This document shows positions 17,408-25,405 of a DNA stretch of 59,336 nucleotides, piece after piece. Position numbers and translations under genes: made by a program. Origin of the DNA: CAYRTD01 sp964426915 (GTDB lineage Bacteria > Bacteroidota > Bacteroidia > Bacteroidales > GCA-2748055); NCBI GenBank assembly GCA_964426915.1, contig CAYRTD010000006.1:1-59336 (forward strand), read 5' to 3'. The notes under the pieces were generated by a model. The model did no database searches. It was not told the origin of the DNA and worked only from the letters and a program-made list of their open reading frames with translations. Position 1 is the stretch's first letter; each line of letters begins with the position of its first letter.

Positions 17408-18702
17408 TAGATATCAAGAAGAAGTTTTTCCGGATCCTGTCCACCGAACAACATATGCCCGGGAGTTTCCAGCAGCTCTTTTACCTTTACCAAAAAACTC
17501 ACTGATTCCCGGCCATCAACTATCCTGTGATCATAGGATAAGGCAATATACATCATTGGACGGATCTCCACCTTGCCATTTATGGCGACAGGCCTCTCAA
17601 TAATATTATGCATTCCAAGGATGGCAGCCTGGGGAGGATTGATAATCGGGGTGGATAACATTGAGCCAAAAATACCCCCGTTTGTAATGGTAAACGTGCC
17701 TCCTGCCATATCATCAATGCTGATCCTGTTCTTTCTTGCTTTTGCTGCCAGTTCATTGATCTTTGTTTCTATTTCAGCAAGACTCATGGTTTCGGTATTC
17801 CTGAGTACCGGGACCATAAGCCCCTTTTCTGTCTGAACCGCAATACCAATATCACAGTATTCCGGAGTTATGATCTTATCGTCTTCTATTCTGCTGTTCA
17901 CAAGAGGATATACTTTGAGCGCTTCTGTAACAGCTTTGGTGAAAAAGGACATAAATCCCAGCTTTACATCATGTTTTTCAATGAATTTCGACTGATATTT
18001 TTTTCTCAGGCCGATGATTTCCGACATGTCAGCCTCATTAAAAGTAGTGAGCATTGCGGTTTCATTCTTTACCGCAACAAGTCTGTTACTGAGCTTCTTC
18101 CTCAGATTACTCATTTTCTCTTTTTTCTCATTCCGGCTTCCGGTTTTCGAAACATTGAAATTACCTGAAGAATCTGCCTTCAGGGCATATTTCACTTCTC
18201 TGGTGCTGATCTTCTTCAGTCCCCTGATGATGTCCTCAGGCTGAAGGCCATGTTCCTCCATCATTTCCCTGGCCAAAGGAGTGGTTTTTATTTTTTTTTC
18301 CTCTATGGCAGAAGAAGATATATCTTTTGTTTTTTCTTCTTTGATTGTTCCTTTCTCATCCTTTTCTTTTAACTCGGTTTGCTGTTCTTTTGCCTTATCC
18401 GATTCTTCTTTTTTGTTTTTATCCGCAGCTTTCTCTTCAGAGCCGGAGTCTTTCTTTTTTCCTGCTTTGGAAGGATCAATGGTACAAACAACGGATCCTA
18501 CTCCAACGGTTTCTCCTTCTTCTTTCAGGATTTTAATTTCTCCCGATTCTATTGCTATCAGAGGAAGTGTGGCCTTTTCGGATTCAATTTCACCGATTTC
18601 CTGGTCTTTTTCCACATAATCTCCCGATTCCACAAACCAAGAAGCTATTTCAACTTCTGAGATGGATTCTCCGGGACTGGGTATTTTTACTTCTGTAGCC
18701 AT
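17407..18702 (-). CDS. odhB: Dihydrolipoamide succinyltransferase (E2 of 2-oxoglutarate dehydrogenase)
   Basis: This 431-residue E2 component forms the core of the 2-oxoglutarate dehydrogenase complex of the TCA cycle. One lipoyl domain (residues 1-78) carries the lipoylated Lys in GEIESEKATL. A low-complexity Lys/Glu/Asp linker (about 80-135) follows. The peripheral-subunit-binding domain is TTPLAREMMEEHGLQPEDI near residue 140. The catalytic domain ends with SYDHRIVDGRESVSFL, containing the active-site His and Asp. It lies 14 bases downstream of sucA on the same strand and is followed by dpaL in an overlapping frame. No E3 (lipoamide dehydrogenase) gene is in the window. Confidence 0.95.
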   Translation of the reverse strand: MATEVKIPSPGESISEVEIASWFVESGDYVEKDQEIGEIESEKATLPLIAIESGEIKILKEEGETVGVGSVVCTIDPSKAGKKKDSGSEEKAADKNKKEESDKAKEQQTELKEKDEKGTIKEEKTKDISSSAIEEKKIKTTPLAREMMEEHGLQPEDIIRGLKKISTREVKYALKADSSGNFNVSKTGSRNEKKEKMSNLRKKLSNRLVAVKNETAMLTTFNEADMSEIIGLRKKYQSKFIEKHDVKLGFMSFFTKAVTEALKVYPLVNSRIEDDKIITPEYCDIGIAVQTEKGLMVPVLRNTETMSLAEIETKINELAAKARKNRISIDDMAGGTFTITNGGIFGSMLSTPIINPPQAAILGMHNIIERPVAINGKVEIRPMMYIALSYDHRIVDGRESVSFLVKVKELLETPGHMLFGGQDPEKLLLDI

Positions 18703-18716
18703 AATCTAGCGGTATA

Positions 18717-21524
18717 TTATTCTTCAAAATAATAATGTTGTTTTAAAATTTCTTTTCTTGAACTTCCAACCACACACTGTAAACCGCAATATTTATTGTT
18801 GAGTTCACAATCGCAACGGCGAAATACTTTATTTATAATCTCCTTTTGCTGAATTTCATGTATTTTATATAAGCCTGTGGCCGGGCTTCCACTGGGCTCA
18901 CGGGTAACATGCACGAGGTTTTCCTCTTTCAAAAGATTCTGAATATAGTACCATGCACCCATATTTTCAGGTTCTTCCTGAACCCAAAGCTTTAACAGGG
19001 TATTTTTATATTTTTTTATTATTTCCCTTATCGCGGAGTAAGGGAAAGGATGAAGCTGTTCAATTCTGACCAATGCTATATCTTTTGCATTGAGTTCATT
19101 TTTTCTGGCCAGCAGATCATAATAAATTTTTCCTGAGCAAAAAACAATTCTTCTCACTTCTTCAACATCAACATCATTGTCATCAATTACAGGCTGAAAA
19201 TTCATTTTTTCCAGGTCATCCAGACTTGACCTGCATTCCGGATGCCTGAGAAGACTCTTAGGTGTGAATATGATTACTGGTACTCTGAAGTTTCTTTTGA
19301 GATGCGATCGCAACAGGTGAAACATATTGGCGGGAGTAGTGGGGTTAACGATCTGCATGTTGCCATTGGCGGCGATGGAAAGAAACCTCTCTATGCGTGC
19401 ACTGGAATGTTCCGGCCCCTGACCTTCGAAACCATGTGGCAGATACAGAACAAGTCCGTTCATTACCCCCCATTTTTCTTCCGCTGCCCCTATGAACTGA
19501 TCAATAATTACCTGTGCAACATTCACAAAATCACCAAATTGGGCCTCCCATATGGTCAGGTCATAAGGGCTGGCCACTGCGTAACCATACTCGAAGCCCA
19601 TTACCCCGTATTCATTTAAAGGTGAGTTATAAATATCAAAACTTCCTTGTTCTTCAGAAATATGTTGCATGGGAAGATAATTCTGATCCGTATCTTCGAT
19701 AACCATAGCAGCATGCCTGTGGGCAAAAGTTCCTCTCATGCTGTCCTGACCGCTCAGTCTTACATTATGTCCTTCAACAAGTAAGCTCGCGTAGGCAAGC
19801 AATTCCCCAAGGGCCCAGTCTACCTTATTGTCCAAAGCCATTTTTGTTCTGTCCTCCAGTAATTTTACAATCTTTTTGAAGAACATATGATTATCCGGAA
19901 GTGTATTAATTTTAACGGCAAGATCCTTTAGTTTTTCTACAGAGACACCTGTATTAATTTGCTTCTCAAAATAACCGGGCTCAGGATATTTTAATCCTTT
20001 CCATTCTTCTTTGAGAAACTGCTGTATCACTACCTTTTTAAGGGTTCTTGCTTTTTTCAGCTTGGTTTCAAGGATGCTGTCAAAATCCTTCTGGATATCT
20101 TTGATAACCTCAAGGGTGTAGATTTTTTGCTTAATTAATTTTTCAGCGTAGATGTCCCGTGGATTTGGATGATTAGCTATGGCTTTGTAGAGGATTGGCT
20201 GTGTAAATCTGGGTTCATCTCCTTCATTATGACCATATTTTCTGTACGAAAGTATGTCGATAAAAACATCCGTATGGAAGGTTTGCCTGTATTCCATGGC
20301 TATTCTGATGGTATGCACCAGTGCTTCAACATCATCTCCGTTAACATGAAAAATAGGCGATTTTGTAACTTTGGCAATATCAGTACAATAAGTACTGGAC
20401 CTGGAGTCCAAATAACTAGTGGTAAATCCTACCTGGTTGTTGATCACAAGATGCAGGGTTCCGCCCGTTTTATAGCCGTTAAGATCCGACATTTGAATAA
20501 CTTCATAAACCACACCCTGTCCTGATATGGCTGCATCCCCGTGAATAATGACGGGGGCGAGTTTTTTTACATCACCCTGGTAACGGTGATTGATCCTCGA
20601 TTTTGCGATACCCTGAATAACCGGTGTGGCCGATTCGAGATGCGAGGGATTAGGGGCAAGGTTTAAGATGACTTTTTTCCCGTTTCGTGTTGAGATTGTA
20701 TTGCCATATCCCAGATGATATTTAACATCCCCGAGTGCAATTCCTTCTTCATATTCTTCACCTTCAAATTCCTTAAATAACCTCTCATAGGGCTTTTGAA
20801 GAACATTTGCCAAAACGTTCAGACGGCCTCTGTGTGCCATGCTGATAGAAAATTCCTGTATTCCCAGGTCTGCTCCGTGGTCAATTGCTTCCCTGAGAGC
20901 TGGTATAAGGGTTTCTGCTCCTTCAAGTGAAAATCTTTTCTGGCCGGTGAACTTCTTATGAATAAAACTCTCAAATCCTACTGCATGTTTTAAATGCATA
21001 AAGATTTCTTTTTTTTCTTCGTTAGAAAATTCGGTCCGGTTCATATCTTTTTCAATCCGGTTTGTGAGCCATTCGACCTTTTCCGGATTCCGGATAAACA
21101 TGAACTCCGAACCTATGGATGCACGGTAAGTTTTTGTCAGATAATCAGCAATATCTCTAAGTCGGGCTTTTCCGATACCAATTTGTTTACCTGCAAAGAA
21201 TTCAGTGTCAAGATCACTTTCAGACAAGCCGTAATTTTCCAGGTCAAGGGTGGGGAAGTATTTTCTCCTTATTCTTACCGGATTTGTTTCGGTAAATAGA
21301 TGGCCCCGTTTTCGGAATGCCTCAATATAATTGATAACCTTGAATTCTTTGTCCATAACCTCTGACCCTGGATCTTCCGGTCTGTAATTACGGTTTGCAA
21401 ATTCAAAGCCTTCGAAAAATCGTTTCCAGGTGGGGTCCAGTGATGAAGGGTCTTCTTTATAGGTTTTATATAAATCATTGATTGCCTTTAGATCTCCGCT
21501 TCCCAAATATGACAAATCGTCCAT
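18717..21524 (-). CDS. sucA: 2-oxoglutarate dehydrogenase E1 component
   Basis: A 935-residue thiamine-diphosphate enzyme that decarboxylates 2-oxoglutarate and succinylates the E2 lipoyl group. The N-terminal arm (LGSGDLKAINDLYKTYKEDP) is of the 2-oxogl_dehyd_N type. SMAHRGRLNVLANVL, GDAAISGQGVVYEVIQMSDL and LVINNQVGFTTSYLDSRSS mark the TPP-binding dehydrogenase domain, and RHAAMVIEDT and LPHGFEGQGPEHSSARIERF the transketolase-like half. The C-terminus runs about 35 residues past the usual end and contains CDCELNNKYCGLQC, a Cys-rich tail. The gene heads a minus-strand operon with odhB and dpaL. Confidence 0.96.
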   Translation of the reverse strand: MDDLSYLGSGDLKAINDLYKTYKEDPSSLDPTWKRFFEGFEFANRNYRPEDPGSEVMDKEFKVINYIEAFRKRGHLFTETNPVRIRRKYFPTLDLENYGLSESDLDTEFFAGKQIGIGKARLRDIADYLTKTYRASIGSEFMFIRNPEKVEWLTNRIEKDMNRTEFSNEEKKEIFMHLKHAVGFESFIHKKFTGQKRFSLEGAETLIPALREAIDHGADLGIQEFSISMAHRGRLNVLANVLQKPYERLFKEFEGEEYEEGIALGDVKYHLGYGNTISTRNGKKVILNLAPNPSHLESATPVIQGIAKSRINHRYQGDVKKLAPVIIHGDAAISGQGVVYEVIQMSDLNGYKTGGTLHLVINNQVGFTTSYLDSRSSTYCTDIAKVTKSPIFHVNGDDVEALVHTIRIAMEYRQTFHTDVFIDILSYRKYGHNEGDEPRFTQPILYKAIANHPNPRDIYAEKLIKQKIYTLEVIKDIQKDFDSILETKLKKARTLKKVVIQQFLKEEWKGLKYPEPGYFEKQINTGVSVEKLKDLAVKINTLPDNHMFFKKIVKLLEDRTKMALDNKVDWALGELLAYASLLVEGHNVRLSGQDSMRGTFAHRHAAMVIEDTDQNYLPMQHISEEQGSFDIYNSPLNEYGVMGFEYGYAVASPYDLTIWEAQFGDFVNVAQVIIDQFIGAAEEKWGVMNGLVLYLPHGFEGQGPEHSSARIERFLSIAANGNMQIVNPTTPANMFHLLRSHLKRNFRVPVIIFTPKSLLRHPECRSSLDDLEKMNFQPVIDDNDVDVEEVRRIVFCSGKIYYDLLARKNELNAKDIALVRIEQLHPFPYSAIREIIKKYKNTLLKLWVQEEPENMGAWYYIQNLLKEENLVHVTREPSGSPATGLYKIHEIQQKEIINKVFRRCDCELNNKYCGLQCVVGSSRKEILKQHYYFEE

Positions 21525-22055
21525 AGTTTATTATTAGAAGATAAAAACTCTTTAAAAGTAAGAAACTTTTAAAATCTGACCGGTCGTTTGTTAATATAAA
21601 CAACATGCCACAAACTTGCAAAATATTGCAGGTTCGCTGCAGGTAAAACTTCCTGGCCGCATTCTGGTCGGGAAAATGAAATAAATATTACTCATCCAAT
21701 TTATAAATAATTCATTAAAAAGAATGGCTACTTCAGGTTTTTAAACATCCCGGATGAACTTTTTGTTTAATTTTTTTTTTCTATAATCGCATAATAAAAT
21801 ATAGGCTGACTTGGCCAGGAAAAACTGTCTGTTTTTTTGAATCCAAAAAATGAATGTCAGTTTTTTCTTTTTCATTAGTAACTGTTTACAGACGAAAAAT
21901 AGGTTTGGAGATCTATAAAAGAAAGCGGCATAAATATAATCAGTAATCGATAATGCAAAATGAATTTTTAAGATATTGCTTTTCTCTTCGCTCTATTGTT
22001 TTATATTTGTGTTTTTTCCGAAAAATATCACACTAATTAATAATACCTATAAAAC
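21525..22055. other. Intergenic region between divergent sucA and pntAA
   Basis: 531 bases, AT-rich, with no open frame that looks coding and no recognisable RNA gene. It must hold the promoters of both operons. The only element I can name is the candidate -7 box of pntAA at 22002-22009. No long repeat from elsewhere in the window is present. Confidence 0.6.
21976..22009 (+). promoter_or_regulatory. Candidate promoter of the pnt operon
   Basis: TATATTTG at 22002-22009 fits the Bacteroidota -7 consensus TAnnTTTG. The nearest upstream TTG (21976-21978) is 23 bases away, slightly wider than the usual 19-21. Transcription from here would give a leader of about 40 bases before the ATG at 22056. 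Confidence 0.35.
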
Positions 22056-23180
22056 ATGAAAATTGGAATTCTGAAAGAATCCCCGGGTGAAAACAGGGTT
22101 GTTATGCTTCCCGAAACCGTTTCCTCCCTGATGGATCAAAAAGCTGAAGTTCTGGTTGAAAAAGATGCCGGGCTCAGGTCCTATGCCCCCGATGGTGCTT
22201 ATGAAGATATTGGAGCCAGGATTGAAAGCCGTTCGAATATCCTGAAAAATTCCGACATTCTTTTAATGATCCATCCATTGAAAAGGGATGAACTTAAGAA
22301 ACTCAGAAAGGAACAGATCCTTATCGCGGTCTTCAATCCTTTCTTTAATCTTGATCTGGTAAAAGAAATTGCAGAAATGGGACTTTTGACCTTCAGCATG
22401 GATCTCATCCCCCGTTCAACAAGAGGACAGGCAATGGATATCCTTTCCTCACAAGCTACCGTTGCAGGTTACAAGGCCGTCCTTACAGCTGCCGGAATTT
22501 CGGGTGAATTCCTCCCTATGTTTATGTCGGCAGCAGGAACAATCAAGCCTTCAAAAGTATTGATACTGGGTGCCGGTGTAGCCGGGCTTCAAGCAGTTGC
22601 CACTGCCAGAAAGCTTGGAGCTGTCGTTCATGTATTTGATGTACGTGCTGCCGTGAAAGAGGAGGTTATGAGCCTCGGCGGTAAATTTGTTGAGGTGGAG
22701 GGAGCAAAAGATGATGCAGCAGCCGGTGGATATGCTGTGGAGCAAACAGAGGATTTTAAAAAGAAACAGCAGCAGGCAATTCATGATCAGAGTGTGAAAT
22801 CGGATATTATAATCAGTACGGCGCAGATATTTGGTCGGGAAGCACCTGTTTTAATTAAAAAAGAAACCGTGGAACAGATGAAACCCGGTTCGGTGATCAT
22901 CGACCTGGCTGCTTCAACCGGTGGCAACTGTGAACTGACAAAAGATGGAGAACTGTATGAGCACAATCAGGTCAAAATCCTCGGTAAATCGGATTTTCCT
23001 TCTGATATGCCTACCGATGCAAGCCGCATGTTTGGAAAAAATGTCCTGAATTTTCTCAATCTTATAATTAATGAAGAAGGCGGGCTGAATCTCGATTATG
23101 AGGATGAGATCATCGGTCAGACCTGTCTTACCAGGGATAATGAGATAGTTCACGAAAAAGTAAAAGAAAAAGCAAAATAA
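22056..23180 (+). CDS. pntAA: NAD(P) transhydrogenase subunit alpha, part 1 (NAD-binding)
   Basis: A 374-residue soluble domain I of the proton-translocating transhydrogenase, which moves hydride between NADH and NADP+. It begins MKIGILKESPGENRVVMLPE, typical of the AlaDH/PNT N-terminal domain. RSTRGQAMDILSSQATVAGYKAV follows near residue 120. The Rossmann motif is VLILGAGVAGLQAVATARKLGA near residue 170, and the loop region contains PSDMPTDASRMF. It is the first of three plus-strand genes (spacing 6 and 88 bases) that split the enzyme as in many bacteria, with domain I separate from the short membrane subunit. Confidence 0.95.
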   Translation: MKIGILKESPGENRVVMLPETVSSLMDQKAEVLVEKDAGLRSYAPDGAYEDIGARIESRSNILKNSDILLMIHPLKRDELKKLRKEQILIAVFNPFFNLDLVKEIAEMGLLTFSMDLIPRSTRGQAMDILSSQATVAGYKAVLTAAGISGEFLPMFMSAAGTIKPSKVLILGAGVAGLQAVATARKLGAVVHVFDVRAAVKEEVMSLGGKFVEVEGAKDDAAAGGYAVEQTEDFKKKQQQAIHDQSVKSDIIISTAQIFGREAPVLIKKETVEQMKPGSVIIDLAASTGGNCELTKDGELYEHNQVKILGKSDFPSDMPTDASRMFGKNVLNFLNLIINEEGGLNLDYEDEIIGQTCLTRDNEIVHEKVKEKAK

Positions 23181-23186
23181 ATCCTG

Positions 23187-23501
23187 ATGATTATGGAAAA
23201 CTTTATGAATTTTTTGTGGGATAACCGTGAAGCAATATTTATTGTGGTCCTTTCGGTTTTTCTTGGAATTGAAGTGATATCGAATGTTCCTTCAGTTCTG
23301 CATACTCCGCTTATGTCCGGTGCAAATGCCATTAGCGGGGTTATTATTATAGGAGGTATCATCCTGGTTGGCCATGCCAGCACAAGTTTTGAATGGATAC
23401 TGGGTATCCTGGCTCTTCTTTTTGGTACACTGAACGTTGCCGGTGGTTTTGTTGTAACCGACCGTATGCTGGAGATGTTCAAGAAGAAGAAAAAGAAATG
23501 A
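23187..23501 (+). CDS. pntAB: NAD(P) transhydrogenase subunit alpha, part 2 (membrane)
   Basis: This 104-residue membrane subunit carries the first part of proton-conducting domain II. It has three hydrophobic helices: FIVVLSVFLGIEVISNVP, SGVIIIGGIILVGHA and WILGILALLFGTLNVAGGFVVTDRML. The motif PSVLHTPLMSGANAISGV is diagnostic for the family, and the C-terminus is a Lys-rich cytoplasmic tail. It lies between pntAA and pntB, as expected for the three-gene arrangement. Confidence 0.95.
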   Translation: MIMENFMNFLWDNREAIFIVVLSVFLGIEVISNVPSVLHTPLMSGANAISGVIIIGGIILVGHASTSFEWILGILALLFGTLNVAGGFVVTDRMLEMFKKKKKK

Positions 23502-23589
23502 TAATTATCCCTTAAAAAATGACTTTTTCATTATTAGGGATTATTATCCAGTCAGTAAAAATTAATTATCAGTAGAAAAAAAATAGATC

Positions 23590-25008
23590 ATGATTAATTC
23601 AATATTACTTTCAGTTCCTTCCACGGGGCAGTTTATACTCGAATATAGCTATCTCCTGGCGGCAATTATGTTTGTGGTCGGTCTTAAGCTGCAATCCAAC
23701 CCCGATTCAGCAAGAAAAGGAAATTTATGGGCAGGTTCCGGTATGCTTCTGGCAATGGTAACCACCTTGCTGCTGCATAAGGAAAATGGTTCTTCGATTT
23801 CCTCAACCAATGCAATAGTCATTATTGCGACTATTATCATGGGTGCGATTATTGGAACCATAATTGCCCGTAAGGTAAAAATGACAGCGATGCCTCAACT
23901 GGTATCCTTTTTTAACGCTACAGGGGGTGCCGCATCTGCGCTTGTTGCACTTATTGAATATTCCAAACCCGGTAACTCGGCTATTCTGGTTACTCTCCTG
24001 GGTCTGGTAATTGGTAGTATTGCCTTCAGCGGCAGTATGATTGCTTATGGGAAACTGGATGGTAAGGTAAAGGATGTATTTGCAGGTTTTATGACTTATA
24101 TGAATCTGATCTTCCTTGCGGTTATAATTATCCTTGTAGTAGTTATTCTGACGGGTGATGCTCCTGCCAATGTAAAACAATATATGGTATATGGACTGCT
24201 TGCGCTGAGTCTGATCTATGGTGTAACTTTTGTATTGCCTATAGGTGGCGCCGACATGCCTGTTGTAATATCATTACTTAACTCCTTTACGGGAATTGCT
24301 GCCGCTCTTGCCGGTTTCATATATGGCAATGAAGCCATGAAACTCGGTGGTATTTTTGTTGGTGCCGCTGGAACTATTCTCACACTTCTGATGTGTAAAG
24401 CTATGAACCGTTCGTTGATAAATGTTATTGTCGGTGCCTTTGGCGGGGGAGGTTCAGCATCCGATAAAGAAGCGGGAACTATTAAGGAGATTTCTGTTCC
24501 CGATGCAAGTGTGTTGTTAAGTTACTCCGGCAAAGTTGTTATAGTGCCCGGTTACGGGCTTGCCGTTGCCCAGGCTCAGCATATTTGTCATGAAATGGAG
24601 TCAATTCTGGAAGAAAACGGTGTTGAGGTGAAATACGCCATTCATCCGGTTGCAGGACGTATGCCCGGTCATATGAATGTTCTTTTGGCCGAAGCTGATG
24701 TGCCATATGATAAACTCCTTGAAATGGATGAAATTAATCCCGATATGGCAAATGTGGATGTTGCAGTTGTGATCGGAGCTAATGACGTGGTTAACCCTGC
24801 TGCTCTTGACGATCCCGGCAGTCCGATCTATGGAATGCCTATCATAAAGGTACACGAAGCAAAAAACATTATCGTGATGAAAAGAGGTATGGGAAAAGGT
24901 TATGCCGCTATTGAAAACCATCTATTCTATAATGATAAAACCCGGATGCTTTTTGGAAATGCAAAAGATTCCCTACAAAAACTTGTTTCCGAGATAAAAT
25001 CTCTATAA
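23590..25008 (+). CDS. pntB: NAD(P) transhydrogenase subunit beta
   Basis: A 472-residue subunit with about nine transmembrane helices of domain II in its first 285 residues, followed by the soluble NADP(H)-binding domain III. Domain II shows KVKMTAMPQLVSFFNATGGAASALVA and GGADMPVVISLLNSFTGIAAA. Domain III shows VPGYGLAVAQAQH (the NADP loop), HPVAGRMPGHMNVLLAEA, VVIGANDVVNPAA and MKRGMGKGYAAIEN. The complex uses the proton gradient to make NADPH, consistent with a respiring cell that also encodes 2-oxoglutarate dehydrogenase. A terminator follows. Confidence 0.96.
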   Translation: MINSILLSVPSTGQFILEYSYLLAAIMFVVGLKLQSNPDSARKGNLWAGSGMLLAMVTTLLLHKENGSSISSTNAIVIIATIIMGAIIGTIIARKVKMTAMPQLVSFFNATGGAASALVALIEYSKPGNSAILVTLLGLVIGSIAFSGSMIAYGKLDGKVKDVFAGFMTYMNLIFLAVIIILVVVILTGDAPANVKQYMVYGLLALSLIYGVTFVLPIGGADMPVVISLLNSFTGIAAALAGFIYGNEAMKLGGIFVGAAGTILTLLMCKAMNRSLINVIVGAFGGGGSASDKEAGTIKEISVPDASVLLSYSGKVVIVPGYGLAVAQAQHICHEMESILEENGVEVKYAIHPVAGRMPGHMNVLLAEADVPYDKLLEMDEINPDMANVDVAVVIGANDVVNPAALDDPGSPIYGMPIIKVHEAKNIIVMKRGMGKGYAAIENHLFYNDKTRMLFGNAKDSLQKLVSEIKSL

Positions 25009-25032
25009 ACCCTAATCTATCTATGAAAGGAG

Positions 25033-25068
25033 AAGGTTGTTCCTGCTTGGGGAACAGCCTTTTTTTTT
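25033..25068 (+). terminator. Rho-independent terminator of the pnt operon
   Basis: An 11-base stem AAGGTTGTTCC/GGAACAGCCTT with one G-T pair is followed by about nine T. It begins 25 bases after the pntB stop. Confidence 0.87.
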
Positions 25069-25405
25069 GTCAAGTAATCTTAGGCCTTCAACACTCTTAC
25101 TGGTACTTTCATCAATTCATAACCACCCGGAAAAATTATCTTTATACACTCATAGATATCTAAATATGCATAATATCACATGCATTTGCTTCCCTACCAC
25201 TTCTTAGTAAGTGTCTATTATGTAATGTTATATCTATTACAAAAAACTTTAAAAGTAGGTGTTCACCATAAATTTATAAAGCTTCTTTTCTATTGTGAAT
25301 AAAGAATTTAGATAGATTCGGGACCGAAACTTAATTGTTAATAACTCGTTAAAGAAGCTAAATCTCTGATTTACATTAATCACTATTTTTGACCGGGATA
25401 ATTTT
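25069..25405. other. AT-rich upstream region of the giant adhesin gene
   Basis: 337 bases with no gene. TATTTTTG at 25384-25391 resembles a -7 box, but no TTG sits at the right distance and it would leave almost no leader before the ATG at 25406. The real promoter is therefore unclear. The long leader could carry regulation, but I see no clear hairpin or riboswitch. Confidence 0.45.

Noticed and set aside
25201..25225. Another GTCTGTC element end upstream of the adhesin gene
   Set aside because: AGTAAGTGTCTATTATGTAATG resembles the element end only loosely and has no partner end. Probably chance in AT-rich sequence.
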